Shown: positions 9,960 through 22,212 of the stretch, in pieces
Layout: every line of letters starts with the position of its first letter
Numbering within the stretch: position 1 is the first letter of the stretch
DNA from: Nectonema munidae
Taxonomy: Eukaryota; Nematomorpha; Nectonematoida; Nectonematidae
Direction: 5' to 3'
NCBI GenBank assembly: GCA_030549495.1
Contig: JAUIRK010000106.1
Location: 949,001-1,013,000, forward strand
DNA length: 64,000 bases
The notes under the pieces: generated by a model
Databases searched by the model: none
Told to the model about the DNA's origin: nothing
The model's input: the letters and a program-made list of their open reading frames with translations, nothing else
Program-made: the position numbers and the translations under genes

Positions 9960-10447
9960 CTAGCTTGATTGACTGCGGTGTTGAGATCAAGTTTCGTGTT
10001 TTCAAGAAGTCTGGTTCGAATAGCACTGTTCCTCAATCCAGAGATGAGAGAATCTCTTATGAAAAGATCTTTGTGCTCATCGGCAGTTACTTCTTTGAAT
10101 TCGCAATTCATGGATAACACCTTCAAGGATTGAAAGAAAGAGTCGACGGTCTCGTCACTTGATTGAACGCGCGTTGAGAGGAGGTGCCTTGCATGAACTT
10201 CGTTAGGAACTTTGACGTATGCACTTTCCAATTGCTTTATTGCCATCTCATAACTTGACGCTTTTTGTATGCTTTCAGCAACGTCAGGTCCCAAGTGAAT
10301 GATGAGAAGTTCAAGCTTGTTGGGACTGTGATCCTTCAAACAGTCAAGGTAGTAAGTGAATCCTCTAAACCAGTGCTTCCATAACTTTCCACTTTGTTCT
10401 TCGTTAGGGAGAACGTTGAACTCCTTTGGTCTGACGGCTTTTTCCAT
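9608..10447 (-). CDS. gypsy Gag-like protein
   Basis: Open frame of 279 codons from ATG 10447. The first about 165 residues look like a gypsy Gag capsid region: WKHWFRGFTYYLDC, LIIHLGPDVAESI, AIKQLESAYVKVPNEVHARHLL, FFQSLKVLSMNCEF and IRDSLISGLRNSAIRTRLLE. This follows the pattern of retrotransposon Gag proteins that precede a -1-frame zinc knuckle. The part downstream of about 9890 reads the knuckle and protease DNA in the wrong frame, so the real Gag product probably ends or shifts frame within 9960-9890. The frame starts about 25 bp inside the 5' LTR boundary, leaving almost no leader. Confidence 0.8.
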   Translation of the reverse strand: MEKAVRPKEFNVLPNEEQSGKLWKHWFRGFTYYLDCLKDHSPNKLELLIIHLGPDVAESIQKASSYEMAIKQLESAYVKVPNEVHARHLLSTRVQSSDETVDSFFQSLKVLSMNCEFKEVTADEHKDLFIRDSLISGLRNSAIRTRLLENTKLDLNTAVNQARAMEQALSQSESYASNTLTLAATANEKMEIATSVEVKDTLETLESCVLPSVIPASSVENLDISPKFLDLQGKTFQTSMERRRNPAGKASFFSTALNVKYSSTLGAPTTSWTKILLVD

Positions 10448-10471
10448 AAAGGGTTGGATGTTGAATAAAAT

Positions 10472-10636
10472 TGTGATGAATAGAAAGAATCTGAAAGGCT
10501 GGAGCTTTTATTCAACAAATAGCGCGTGAAAAGACATAACTACATATATATATATATATAAGAATTTGCATAGTAAAAGAAAAGTCTATATGAATAGAAT
10601 AGAAGAATTGTGATGTTCAGAGAAGTGTTAATGACA
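10472..10636 (-). repeat. 5' LTR of gypsy-like element
   Basis: 165-bp copy of 7572-7734. In coding orientation it begins TGTCATTAAC and ends TTCATCACA. The internal sequence that follows on the coding strand (ATTTTATTCAACATCC) is not an obvious tRNA primer-binding site. Confidence 0.9.
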
Positions 10637-13600
10637 AATAATTAATGACAAAAATAAATATAACTATGACAGATAATTATGGTTAAATGAAAAGATATTA
10701 TGTGTAAGTTTATAAACAAAAATGATGATAATAGTAATAATAATAATAATGAAGAAGGGTTATTTGAATAATACAACGTGATATTGAAATTACACATAAA
10801 ATTACATATATTAAAAGAATTTGCTTCAACATTTGAATTTGTCAAAAAAAAATTTGTGAAATCTGAATGTATCAGATCATTTAAATTATTTTTTAAAAAT
10901 TCATCATTCATCATCTGAGTCTCTAATACTAATGATAGACTTTTGCTTGACAGCTTGGGAAAACTTCTGCCTGCTTCTGCATAAATTGTTAATATGAGGG
11001 GCTACGATCGATCTGAAGCGACAAGGAGAAAGGAAGATTTTTTGCTAGAGACAAGAGAACCAGAACTTTACATATTTAGTCACCAGCCTGAAGAGATTAC
11101 TTTTCTGGCGATTTACTTTTTGCTACAAATCTATCTTGTAATTGTAGTAAGATTCTGAACATCTTGAAGTTAGCGCTTATGTTTCGTCTATACTCATTTC
11201 ATATGATATTGTCTGGCAAAAATGTTTACTTTATGTAGTTCTTTTAGTTTAATTAACATATAGTAGGCAACAGGGATAGATTGATATGTTGTTGTGAAGA
11301 AAAAAAACAGTTTTTAATCATTTTATTAAAGAATCAATGAACAGAGACAATTGATCCGAGGGATGCTTTAAAACTAACTCTTCAAATAATCTTTTTATCT
11401 TTGTGCAAACTTAAAAAGTCTGTAACATGAAAATCTTTTCTGTCATGATTGGTACTTTAAAGTGTTTACACCTGTCAACAAATTTCATTTTTTCACTATG
11501 ATGCAAACAAACCAACTCCTATTTTGGTAAGATTTATATCATTCACTAGGTCATCAAGCTCTTTTTAATTTGGAAAATGAAGCTTTTGTTTTAAGCGTAC
11601 ACTTTTTTTTCTTCTAGTCATCATCGTGATCCGAAATATCAATACCAGATGTAGATTTCTATGCTGAACATACTGGAATTAGCAACTCATCGCAGATCCA
11701 TTTTCATTTTGTGGCTACTTATCCTTGTGTATAGAGTTGCCTTAAAACAACCACAGATTACATGAGCAACCGACATCCTAGCCTGGTCTCTGATTTACAC
11801 ACAAAAATATTCTTCATATGCCATTCAATATTTTGCATAATTTAAAATGTATTTTGCTTGCTTTGAGGCAATATGTTTTCCACAAAAAAACAGTTTATAG
11901 CAGCATCTTATAGCCATTTTCAATATAATTACTGGAACAAATAAAAAATTAATCTTAAAAGATAGAAACGTAAGTAAACGTCCCAAAAAATACAATGTTT
12001 GCTCAAAAATTAGATTAATCAAAAATGATAAAAAAAATATTGATGTTACGAAAAAAACAAATACTACCATCGCATTCGGTGGAGTCGATTTACACGAGAA
12101 AGCGACAAAAATAGAAGGAAACACTTTTTTCTTACATAGTGTTATTGGAATTATATTTGCTATATCGGAATTTTTAAAAAAAATTTAATAAAAGGTAAAT
12201 AAACAAACATAGTGAAATGAAAAAAAGCTGAGTAGCCGGCCTGCTTCCTTGAATTCTATTTTATTTAAACAGGAAGCTAATAAGAATATTACTTAAATCC
12301 TAATTCCAACAATCCTCCCTCTCTAAAACAGTATAAGCTATATATAAGCTAGTAGCTTCCTCTCTCTCTAAAACAGTGCATCTTCGTTTCAATTATTTAT
12401 ATGTGTGTCAATTAGAGAGTCCGCCCCGGGGACGCCTACCTCGTTACTCTGTGATAAATCTTTGAAAAAGTCAGCCCATATTCGGTGACAAATTAGTAAA
12501 CACTCCGGAGTATATGTATTATGAATTCTTTTTATAAGTATATGAAGTTATTTGAATCTTTATTTTTGTTTTAAAATCCAAATAATGAATAATTATATGG
12601 TAATGTTGCGGATGATAACATTGATTATTATGATGTCAATTTCATCTTTATAATTTTTAAATGTAAGCAAACATACACACATTTTCGAAAATTAGTTACC
12701 TCTTTCTTTTGTGACATCAATGTAGAAGAAAGTACTGAAAGTAATGAGAAATACAAAAAAAGAAAGAAAAAAAGAAGATTTGTATTTACAATATGGATTA
12801 GTATAGAGGATTTATATTTACAAGATTAGTATAGAAGATTTATATTTACAAGATGGAAAAGTTTTTGGGACTTTTATGAAATTTTACAAATAATGTATTA
12901 GGGTATTGGGAAATTTTAGTAAAAATTTTTGACTTGAAGTTGATGATCTTAAATTTCGTCCATTTGTAAATTACGTATTTTTATATTATTTTTTTGACTT
13001 TGTCTTTCTTTCCCATGGTTTTGCCTGACCACTAATATTAAGCATTTCCTACTGTTTTCAATTATGATGACAAAAATTGTGAGAAATTTGGTTAAGTTTT
13101 AAAAGCAAAAATTTTAATAAAATCACTATTTTGGTTTGTGAAGATTCTTAAAATTGTTCAAACTATTACTAATGGGAAGGACGAATGTAGAATTAAATTT
13201 GATGTATTCTATTTAAATTTATAGATGAAAGATTTAAATTTCTGATTTTGAAGACAAGTGCTGTTTGATCCCATTTATGCCTGTTAACTGAATCCGAAAC
13301 TATTTGAAATTATAATAAAGACTAGTTAACTAAATTGTGTGCATTTTTGAATGGGATAGAACTTTTGAACAGCACCAAGCATACATCTGTGGTCTGGCAA
13401 GACCACGGGATACAACAAAAAAACAACGAAATGTATAGAATATATATGTAACATGCAAAGTATAACGCGTTTGCCAGACATACTATACTGTATACATAAA
13501 TATATACTTTTCATTTTGTGATGAACTCGAGAAAACCAACTTCCAATGAAATTTTCTCAATGAAATTTTGCATGGTTTTTAATAGTGGGCTAGATACAAA

Positions 13601-13668
13601 GTATATAAAATCTCAGAAAAATTAAAAAAACAAATGATCACAAAAATTTTTATCACCTGGAAGATATA
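10637..13668. other. Non-coding AT-rich stretch
   Basis: No recognisable gene. Open frames here (10642-10914 and 11825-12124, both minus) are rich in F, I, L, N and S from AT-rich sequence and match no family I know. A short direct repeat (CTCTCTAAAACAGT) occurs twice near 12318-12380, and a three-unit tandem repeat lies at 12774-12860. A hairpin word of a dispersed family lies at 13389-13406. Confidence 0.6.
12774..12860. repeat. Short tandem repeat, three units of 27-32 bp
   Basis: Three successive units based on GARGATTTRTATTTACAA with an ATTAGTATA spacer, the last unit ending in AGATGGAAAAG. Imperfect and AT-rich; likely replication slippage. Confidence 0.75.
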
Positions 13669-14250
13669 TACAGTGCGGTGCAGAAGTTTTCGCCCACCTC
13701 TGAGAAATAAATCCTTTGAAAAAAATTATCATATCTTTCATATGTTATCGAAGATGCGTTGGTTATACCTCATTTCTTTAACTCATTTTTTTTGGTGAGA
13801 ATACCTTTTTTTGTATATATTGAAATATATTTGATGATTAATCATTTTCATAAATCGCTTGTCTTGTAGAAAAGTAGGTACTTATTTGGATGTTCTTAAT
13901 ATTTTTTGTACAATTTTTTGAATCAATTTTTGAGAAATACCGTTTTTTGCCTTATTTGCAATAGTTCCTATACTTTTAAATTTTAAGAAATATTACTTCT
14001 AGACAATCTAAACAATTTTGCTATAGCTATTTGTCTCATTTATTTACAGAAATACGATTTTAGGTCTTAATTCTAGTGATATTTAAAGCATAAACGATCA
14101 AATCAAAAAATCGAAGCAAACGAAAGATTTTATGATAAAAACAGAAGATTGTCAAAAATTTATTATTAAGAAATACCAGAATATATTTTTATAAAAATAA
14201 AAAATATTTATATGAATAAAGTTCTCTGGCCGAAAACTTTTTCACGGCAT
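13669..14250. mobile_element. Tc1/mariner-like MITE
   Basis: The left end reads TA followed by CAGTGCGGTGCAGAAGTTTT and CGCCCAC. The right end, read in reverse complement, is TGCCGTGAAAAAGTTTTCGG followed by CCAGAG. These are imperfect inverted repeats of about 27 bp in the style of Tc1/mariner ends (CAGTG...AAAAGTTT...CCAC). The roughly 580-bp interior encodes nothing recognisable, so it is a non-autonomous derivative. The right boundary is approximate. Confidence 0.6.
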
Positions 14251-14861
14251 TTTTAATAAGTAAACTTCCCTTTTATAAGTATATTATTATACTTATATTA
14301 TATATTATATGAAGAACTATATAAATCAATGTTTCTATTTAAATATAAAAGGAATTAAATTTTTAAATTTTACTAATAAAAAGATCAATATTTCTATGTT
14401 TTTATTTTTTGCATTTAATTGCAAAAAAATTTTTTTTATAAAATAATAAAAACAAATATGATATCGTTTTTAGTAGTGGTCAAAAACAAAAAAAAAGTTG
14501 CAAAACTCAAACATACATAAAAAGTTGCTTCTATATCAGTACATTACTTGAAAAAAAATTTGACTTTTTTATTGATTGTATTATTAACATATGTTGCAAC
14601 TTTTATTTAAATTAATAACACAGCCCTACATTTGAACAATTTTTTTATGTTGTCTGAAATATTCGAACAAATTTTGGATATTTTTTATATGCTGAATTCA
14701 AAAATTAAGCTTATTTAATCTGATTAGCTCTTGATTTTGGACCATTTTTTTTTATTTTTGGTTTTAGCCTCATTTTTTATGTTGATAGTCTAATATAATA
14801 AGATATAAAAAATGAATACATATTATTATTAAATAAAAAAAATTTAAAAAAAAGAAAAAAT
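14251..14861. other. AT-rich DNA with no recognised feature
   Basis: Long A/T runs only; I see no coding or repeat structure beyond low complexity. Confidence 0.6.
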
Positions 14862-16480
14862 TTATTTAAAAAAAGATATTTTGATAGATTTTCTTTTATG
14901 TATATGCCCAATATTGTCTCTCTTCAGACACCAACAGTAGTCTGCAAGCATGTTTATGTTCCATACGCCTTGGTACCTTTCTTCCATTACTTTGATGTCC
15001 TCGTGGAAGCCCTCACCTTGTTCCTCATTATAATCACCACAATTTTGAGGAAAGAAATCAAGGTGAGAGTCCAAAAATGAATTTTGATTGACATTCTGAC
15101 TCCAAGTGACTAATAATTTTGAAGCACTTCTGCAACAATATTTTTGTAGTCTGTGCTACGATTGTTACCAAGGAAGTTTTCGGTACGGGATTTGAATGAA
15201 CTCCATGCTTTTTTTCTTTGTCATTCATACACATTTCAAATCTTTTATCCTTCATAAGTTCTCTTATCCCTGGACCATCAAAATTTCCTGCCTTTATCTT
15301 GGCGTTACTTAACCTAGGGAATTTTTTCCTAAGAAATACGAAGATTCGCTTTCATCATCTAAAGCTTTGACAAAGTTTTTCATGAGTCCCAGTTTGATGT
15401 GTAGAGGAGGTAGCAAAATTTTGTCTGCCGGAACAATAGGGTTGGATATAACAGTATGACTCAACTTCTTGATTTCTACTCTTGGTGGCCATTCTTTCTT
15501 AACATAATATAAAGAGTCAGCTCTACTATCCCAGAGATATAAAAAGTATGAGAACTTTTTATATCCTCCTTGCAATCCCATTAATATACCCACAATCTTA
15601 AAATAATATATATATATAATTTAGTTTATAAAAAATTTTTACCTTTAAATCTCCACAAATCAGCCACTGATGCTCTTCATGTTTTAAACCTGAAAGAATG
15701 CACTTTATATCGTCAAAGTTTTCTTTGATGCTCACTGAATGTGCAAGAGGAATAGAAGCAAAACTATTTCCGATGTTTAGCTTTTGTTTAGAAAAGAAAG
15801 AAATTGTATTTCACTCCTAAAGTTTGAATAAGTTTTTCTACGTTTGTGCAATACACAAATGATGAGTTGCTGTTGTAGGCAAAAAATTTTCTAAACTCTT
15901 TTTCTCTCTCTCTCTGAACCAGGCAAATTTAGTTTTCGGGGCAAACAAATTATTTTCTTTTAATCTGGATCCCAATATTTGAGCAGATTCTTTGGAGAGC
16001 TAAATCTCTGAGCAAGTCATTCAGCTTTGCTTGACTCATAAGAACAGGATTGGAATTCTCAGAATCTTGTTTGAGTATGAATCACTGTCAAAATCATCGT
16101 CATTTGAACTTGAACAATCAATTATATTTAAGGGCCGAGGTGGTACAGGCACATCTGAACTATGGCAAGCAGATTTTATTGCAGAATTCACATCTGGATA
16201 AATAACTGACGTTTTTTTCTTTTTGTTAATACCTTTCAAATTTGTTAAACAAAAATAACAATATTCAAAATGATCTCTTTGTTCCCGCCAAACCAATGGT
16301 ATTTTGTTTTCCATCAACCCATTTTCTCAAGTTTCAACACATGTTCGACAGCTGATATGAGGCTTAACACCAAAATATGCATGATAGGATTTTTTAACAA
16401 ACTTTGTAATTTTTGACACTTGGTCTGGAAATTTACTTTTACGCAAAAATAACGTAACCGGTTTTGATCGTTTAGACACT
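14862..16480 (-). pseudogene. Decayed member of a conserved uncharacterised, transposon-associated family
   Basis: Four minus-strand blocks in a consistent order resemble one protein. 16480-16330: KRSKPVTLFLRKSKFPDQVS and ISCRTCVET. 16317-16036: VWREQRDHFEYCYFCLTNLK, a zinc-finger-like CYFC block, and YPDVNSAIKSACHSSDVPVP. 15593-15309: DKILLPPLHIKLGLMKNFVK. 15255-14862: MKDKRFEMCMNDKEKKHGVH, SHLDFFPQNCGDYNEEQGEG, FHEDIKVMEERYQGVWN and MLADYCWCLKRD. I know this motif series (LLPPLHIKLGL, HLDFFP, EEQGE.FH.DI..ME.RYQG) as a multicopy family of unnamed proteins in arthropod and other invertebrate genomes. Its biochemical role is unknown to me. Stops and frame changes between blocks show decay, although T-rich breaks (for example near 15600-15650) could also be introns. 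Confidence 0.65.
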
Positions 16481-16499
16481 TTCTATTAATTTATATTTA

Positions 16500-19489
16500 A
16501 TTCTAAAACAAAAATAATGTTATTATTTCACAAAAAAGCTAAAAAAACAATATTTTAAAATAGCTAATATTTAAAATATTAGTTTTTTTCGTTTTTTTGT
16601 TTTAGCTATTTTAAAATGATTTATAAATTATAAATCATTGAATTACGAAAAAAGTAGAGCTAATCCAACCAAATGAGTTACATATTCGAAATCAGCATCA
16701 AAATTTGACCCAGTATTTGTATAGAAAACACTGACAACAAATTTGATGCAGACCAGTGAATGAGTGAAAACCTAATTATATAGCCTATTTTTTGTATAGG
16801 ATTCCTTTTTTAAATACCAATGTAAAAATGTAAATTTAATCATATACACTTATTACTTGATTTAATATTTACATAATAAATCATTTATATCAATTGTTGC
16901 TAATCTTTTACATTATATTTATGTTTGCACAATTATAATCTGTTTTTTTTAATTGAATTTTTAACTGTATATAAATTATGGATTGTTTTCATATGTGTGT
17001 TGTTTTTTTCAGATATCTTTATTATATATCATATTTTGTGTTATTTCATATGAGCGGCTTCACGACCTTTGAAATACACAGTTCCTTATTAGTTACCTTA
17101 ATTTTCTATATTTATAACTATGACTTCTCATAAAAGATGAACTATTGTATTCATTAATTGAATTTCAAATAAATTTTTATTCTTCTTCTTCTAATGTAAA
17201 AATGCAAAAAATATATTTTTATCATAAAAAATTCACTTTTCTTTTCTTTTTATTTTTTTTCTATTGATTTGACCAAAACCTTTAACAAAATCTTTAACAT
17301 TTCTCTCAACTTCTTGAAAATGGCTCAGAAAATCTAAAAATATTTTCATTTTCAGTATTTCCTAAATTTAAAATATGAAGTAATGGAAGCATTGTCAATT
17401 CAACTTTTTTGCAATCCTTTCGTATAACATTTTGCTTCAAACGTATTGCAATGAATTAAATATCAAAATCAGAAATTTTTATCAAAATTTATAACTTAAG
17501 CATTCTCTTTTTTAATTGAAAAACTTTTTCCATTTTAACGATAACATAGCATTTCTTTATTCGCATCTATGTCTGCATTAATTAAATAGTTTTCTGCGTA
17601 ATTAAAATTGGAATTATTTTAAAAACTGGTGTTATTATCTCTTGGACAGACTTTTTCACGTTTTGAAATCAGTGTGTAATAAAATTTTTTGCGCCATCTT
17701 GATTTTTCCACTTTTTTTAATTAAAGCAAGAAGGAGCATAAAAGTTTAAAATAAAAAAAGAAAAGTTTGTTACATTATTTTCTTGATTTGACACACCTAT
17801 ACATAAAATCGCAGTTTACACCTTTGTCATGCATATTGAGTCATTATTTAAAGCGCTGGGCTGTGCTTTTGCCTAAGAAGTCAGTGAGTTATGAACTGGG
17901 TTAACTATTTTAAATTAGCAAACACATATAGATAAAATATTTTTGATCATTTGATAAGTGATTTAAAAAATAAATATTGATTTAATCGATTTTACGTTTT
18001 TTTTATTGAAACAAACGGATAAGAATGTCTCTAACATTAAAATTGAGACATTTAAAAACTGAGTCTTTAGATGTCCTTGGACCAGAAGCGGAATCATATA
18101 ATGCTCTGATATACTTTAAAAAAATTCCATTTGTATGCCGGAAAAATTGCAATGGCTTTTTCAAATAAATTTCTATTTTTTTCTGATAATAGCATTTTTG
18201 AATCTTGTTCCAACATAGACCATACCAATAATAGAATCACTTTCATTCATTAGTGTCAACATTTGTTTGCATATTCATTTTGGTCGTAAATAATAATTAA
18301 TATACTTTTGGTCTGGAAAACTATAACGAAAGCATACGGTTCTTATAAAAGTGTTTTGGAGAAAATTCTTTTACGAATGTTAATCAATTTTTCAATCAAA
18401 ACCAATGCAAAGATTTTTGTGCTAATATTTGTCTTTACAATTTCCATTTTTCTCCAAAAGGCTTTGTATGGTTACTGTTTTACAGCTGACAGGGTTTAAA
18501 TCTTTTAAATAGATAATAATTAAGAATTAACCAAACATCTTTATTATTTACTCTTGATCTATCGATAGCTTTACTTAATTCTGCATAATCTACTCCATTT
18601 TCACGGGGTTTTAAATCAGTGAACTTTCTATTTTTTTAAAGCAGAAACACCTTCGCCATCACGATTTGAACCATCATTGTTTTCAAGATTATTTGGCGAA
18701 TTTAAAAATCGTTTACTTCACAACAAAGTTTAAGATGTTATAACAGAATTTATAGCATTTTTATTGATTATTATTTCTTTAATAAGAAACTCTAACACTC
18801 TTATTTTAATATGTTTCAAAAAAATATATTTTTTTATATGTTACAAAAAAAAATTTCTATCCCACCCTAATGACATTATACAATAATAAAATATATAGGG
18901 AGAGATAACGACTTTTTTGCGACACGATTCCAATGTTAATTTAATCGTATACAATGTAACAACTTAAATTTTTGTAAATAGAAATCGTTATAGGGATGTT
19001 TTTATTTTATAAAAATTTCAAATTTAGATGCAATGTGACATGATCTAATGATCTCTCTATGCTTTCAATGCAAAATTTGGTTCAAAAAGGCAACAGTAAA
19101 AAATAGGAGTATTGATTAGTTTTTTTAGAAAATAACGCCATCTCCTTTTGACATGAAACTATAGTTAAGAAGGTTTTCTTTTCAAGTTAAAATTAAATGC
19201 CCCTATACTTACCCAAGCCATGTTGGGTTGTTTAAAATATTCTTTTGCTTTCAAGCCTCAATTTTTATTGTTCTATGCTCATTATTTCAAATTTAAGAAA
19301 TTTTTTTGATATTTAATTTACTTTGAAAAAAACAACTTAATTAATTGTTATTGATTCATTTCTAGGTCAGCCCACTTTTTTATTTAAAAAAAAAAGACGA
19401 AATAAACTTCGCAACTTTACATTGTTCTTTCTCCGCCTTCAAATATCAATAATAGTTTTTAAAGTTTTCCTATACTTTAGACCAACAAA
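16500..19489. other. Non-coding AT-rich stretch
   Basis: No gene recognised on either strand. A 63-codon open frame at 18308-18499 has no known motif. A minus-strand piece near 18590 reads FTDLKPRENGVDYAELSK, which looks coding-like but short and unplaced. Near 19130 there is one copy of AACGCCATCT, the word also found in the piggyBac palindrome. Confidence 0.5.
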
Positions 19490-20190
19490 AAAGACTAAAT
19501 ATAAAATACTTTCGGTCATTAGGGGTCAATATATTCTTTTGTGACTTAAGTAAAGTTATTAATGTTTTTAAAATAAAATACAAAACCTTGGTAAAAGGAA
19601 GAAGTGTTTTTAGACTTCATGTGGTAAAAATTGCCTATATTCAAAAATTTCAATTTAGGTAATATAACATTTCTCGTTTTCTCTTTAATTTTTTTTATAA
19701 GAAATTAAAAAATTTTTTTTTTATACTTTTAAGTTAACATAAAATTCTATTTAAAAAATTGCTTTAACATTTTAAAAGGTAGAATTGAGGTCAATTTTTA
19801 TCACTTTAGTAACCTTATTAATATTCTTAAAACAAGATACCGCCTACTTTTAATAAAAAGAAAGTAATTTTAAACTTCAGGGAGTGAAAAATTCTTTTTA
19901 AACCCAAATTGAATTCTTCAGCATATAAAGAGGGCACTTAAGGTTAAAATATATATTATTTCTGGAGACTCTTCCATTTTTGTGGTTGTTTTCTCTCATA
20001 TAATTTATTAATTTAATATAACTAAAAAAAAAAATAAAAAATAAAAATGTTTTTATTTTAAGGTTCAGTGGAGGTCAATATATTCATTTGTTTCTTTAGT
20101 AACTTTATCAATATTTATGATAAAAAATACCAATTTTAATAACAGGGTAAAGTAATTTTTCTATTTATGAGGTAAAAAATAGTTTTTTTT
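19490..20190. repeat. Degenerate tandem repeats of about 270-300 bp
   Basis: Three diverged units share an ordered core: GAGGTCAATWTATTC (about 19525, 19788 and 20070), an ACTTTAGTAACCTTATTAAT-like block, a TAAAATAAAATACC-like block, an AAAGTAATTTT-TTATGAGGTAAAAAATT-like tail and a lysine-codon-like A-run. A fourth, poorer copy lies at about 21480-21640. Identity is low, so this is an old array. Confidence 0.55.
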
Positions 20191-20519
20191 CTTCAAAAAA
20201 CCGTATGAATTGTAATTTACCGTTGTTGTGATAAAAGCGATACAAAATAAACTCTTTATTTTTAACACCTAACATCAGGAGTGGGAAAACAAGCAACAGC
20301 GAACAGGACAACAGGGTGAATACACAGATAGAAAATGGGCGTATGATATATATTAATATGATTTGTATAATTGAAGTTAATGGCAAGGTTTTTACAATTA
20401 AGCTCGAGTGATAAAATAAGTGGAGAGGAGATTTGACAATGGAAAAGGTGAAGTGATGCTTGAAGGCCAAAATTACAGCCAAAAATACGAAATTAATTTT
20501 AAATTAATTAAATTTAAAT

Positions 20520-20596
20520 TTCATTATTTTCATTATTTTCTATTTATTAAGATTAATTTCATTATTTTCATTATTTTCTATTTATTAAGATTAATT
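20520..20596. repeat. Two-copy 38-bp tandem duplication
   Basis: The unit TTCATTATTTTCATTATTTT followed by CTATTTATTAAGATTAAT occurs twice in succession. The pair is flanked by two copies of ACAGCCAAAATTACGAAATT (about 20474 and 20613), so the duplication sits inside a larger direct repeat. Confidence 0.85.
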
Positions 20597-21000
20597 TTTA
20601 ATTAATTAAGTTACAGCCAAAATTACGAAATTTTTTATTATAACTTGGACCTATCAAATCTAATTATATTATTGTGACCTAGCGCATTCGTTAAACTTAT
20701 TTTGTTAGAATTATTTAACATTTATTATTTTTATGCTTTTCATCAATCATCTCAACTTGCTTTGTCGTTACTCATCGTATCGATGTGGAGGTAGGTTGTT
20801 ACCAATATAGATGAATGAACGAAGACGTTATTGATTTTTAAAACACGCTAATTCTTGATGCGTGTTACCACTTGTATTTATTTATTGATCTATATCGACG
20901 TCTGCACAAATCTTTGTTCGTGCATTGTTGACTGACATTCCATCTGTAATTGTCGAATCGCTAAAACCACTTCATTACGAAAACGATGACAGCTTGCTAC

Positions 21001-21450
21001 CTTCTACCTTTTTACCCGGTTGTTATTATCACGTATAGCATACAACGATTCAAGGTCAAATTAAGTCGAAACATGGCGCGTGAAGCGTCAAAATGTTGCA
21101 AATTTTATACTGAATGTGAATATGCAAGCCATTTTTTTTTTATTATAACTATTCATTAAAAATTTAGTTACTCTACGCCTTATTCAACACTAATTTCAAC
21201 AGCAATTATTTCTAACTTGCTTTTATTTACCTTTTTACCGATTATTTTGGTTGTGTGAAGTATACAACGATCCAAAGGTTGAAATGAACTACTTTCTTCA
21301 TATTAAGTCAAATCATAACGTGTAACACATCAAATTTTGCAAGTTTTATACTGAATTTGGAATAGGAAATTTATTTTTCAATATTTATTCATTAAAATAT
21401 TAAGTTAATCAAGTTCTTACTTTAATACTAATTTTAACACTGATTATATT
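21001..21450. repeat. Imperfect direct repeat, unit about 220 bp
   Basis: 21001-21210 and 21222-21450 share, in order, CTACCTTTTTACC, ATACAACGATYCAA, AAGTCRAA, CATCAAATTTTGCAA-like, TTTTATACTGAAT and ATTCATTAAAAATTTAGTTA-like blocks. This is a diverged tandem duplication with no coding capacity. Confidence 0.65.
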
Positions 21451-21639
21451 GATTGTAACTATGTTAATAATTTTGGAATCAATCTTTTTATTACGTTACT
21501 AACATCAAACCTTGTTTTAAACAATTTCAGAATCAAATCCCAAAATTTAATGATAGAGAAAAGCATTTTTATACTTCTTATGGCAAAAAATTGTTTTTAT
21601 TCAATTAACCTTATTAAATGTAATCTACCCTATAGCAAG

Positions 21640-22212
21640 TTAAGCTTTCAAATACCTCAAACGAAAGAGTAAATGGGAAAAATCGAGATAAATTTGATAT
21701 ATATAAATTTTCTAATAAATATTTTTTCATTCCTGCTCGGCGCACCATACATAGTTCTGTGTAGGGTTGGGCGATAAATTCAAAACCATTTGATCATACC
21801 ACTTAATTTTATGGTCTTGATAAAAAAACAGATATACTTTATAAAAATACCATCAAATCAATAAACGTGTTAGAAACATGCTTTATTAGTTATCCAATTA
21901 GAAACGATTAATACCTGAACTATAGCTGCAAAACCATATGGATTAAGCTTAGAGCATGCTCTCGCCATGATTGCAAGAGACAGTGACCAAATTCGCTCAC
22001 ACCCTACAGCGTGGGCTCACACAGATAGTACTGTTCGTGCGAAGTTTGTCAGCTCAGGTACATCAACTTCTAGATCCAACCAAAACCTAATGAGATCATA
22101 GTTTTCCCAGATCATTCTTTGAACGAAGGCCTATAGTGTCGAGCATAAAAAATTACAACTTTTCAAATACAAATTAGCAATACATATCATCTTTTTTCAT
22201 ATACTGGCTCCA
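21640..22212. other. Non-coding stretch with a possible hAT-type end
   Basis: At about 21760 the sequence TAGGGTTGGGCGAT resembles the CAGGGTTGGGC-type ends of some hAT elements, and the hAT-like fossil at 22213-22860 follows. No matching inverted end was found. Confidence 0.3.

Larger units (their letters stand above)
7572..10636 (-). mobile_element. Ty3/gypsy-like LTR retrotransposon, internally deleted
   Basis: The paired LTRs enclose gag, zinc-knuckle, protease, partial RT, RNase H and partial integrase in the usual Ty3/gypsy order, all on the minus strand. The LTRs are nearly identical, so insertion was recent compared with most elements here. It interrupts the endonuclease region of the older LINE. 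No convincing 4-6-bp target duplication flanks it (ACGTG on the left, AATAA on the right). Loss of the RT and integrase catalytic cores makes it non-autonomous. Confidence 0.88.

Noticed and set aside
11825-12124. 99-codon minus-strand hydrophobic frame that looks like membrane segments
   Set aside because: The F/I/L content comes from A-runs on the plus strand; no signal or known family, and the opposite strand is equally plausible.
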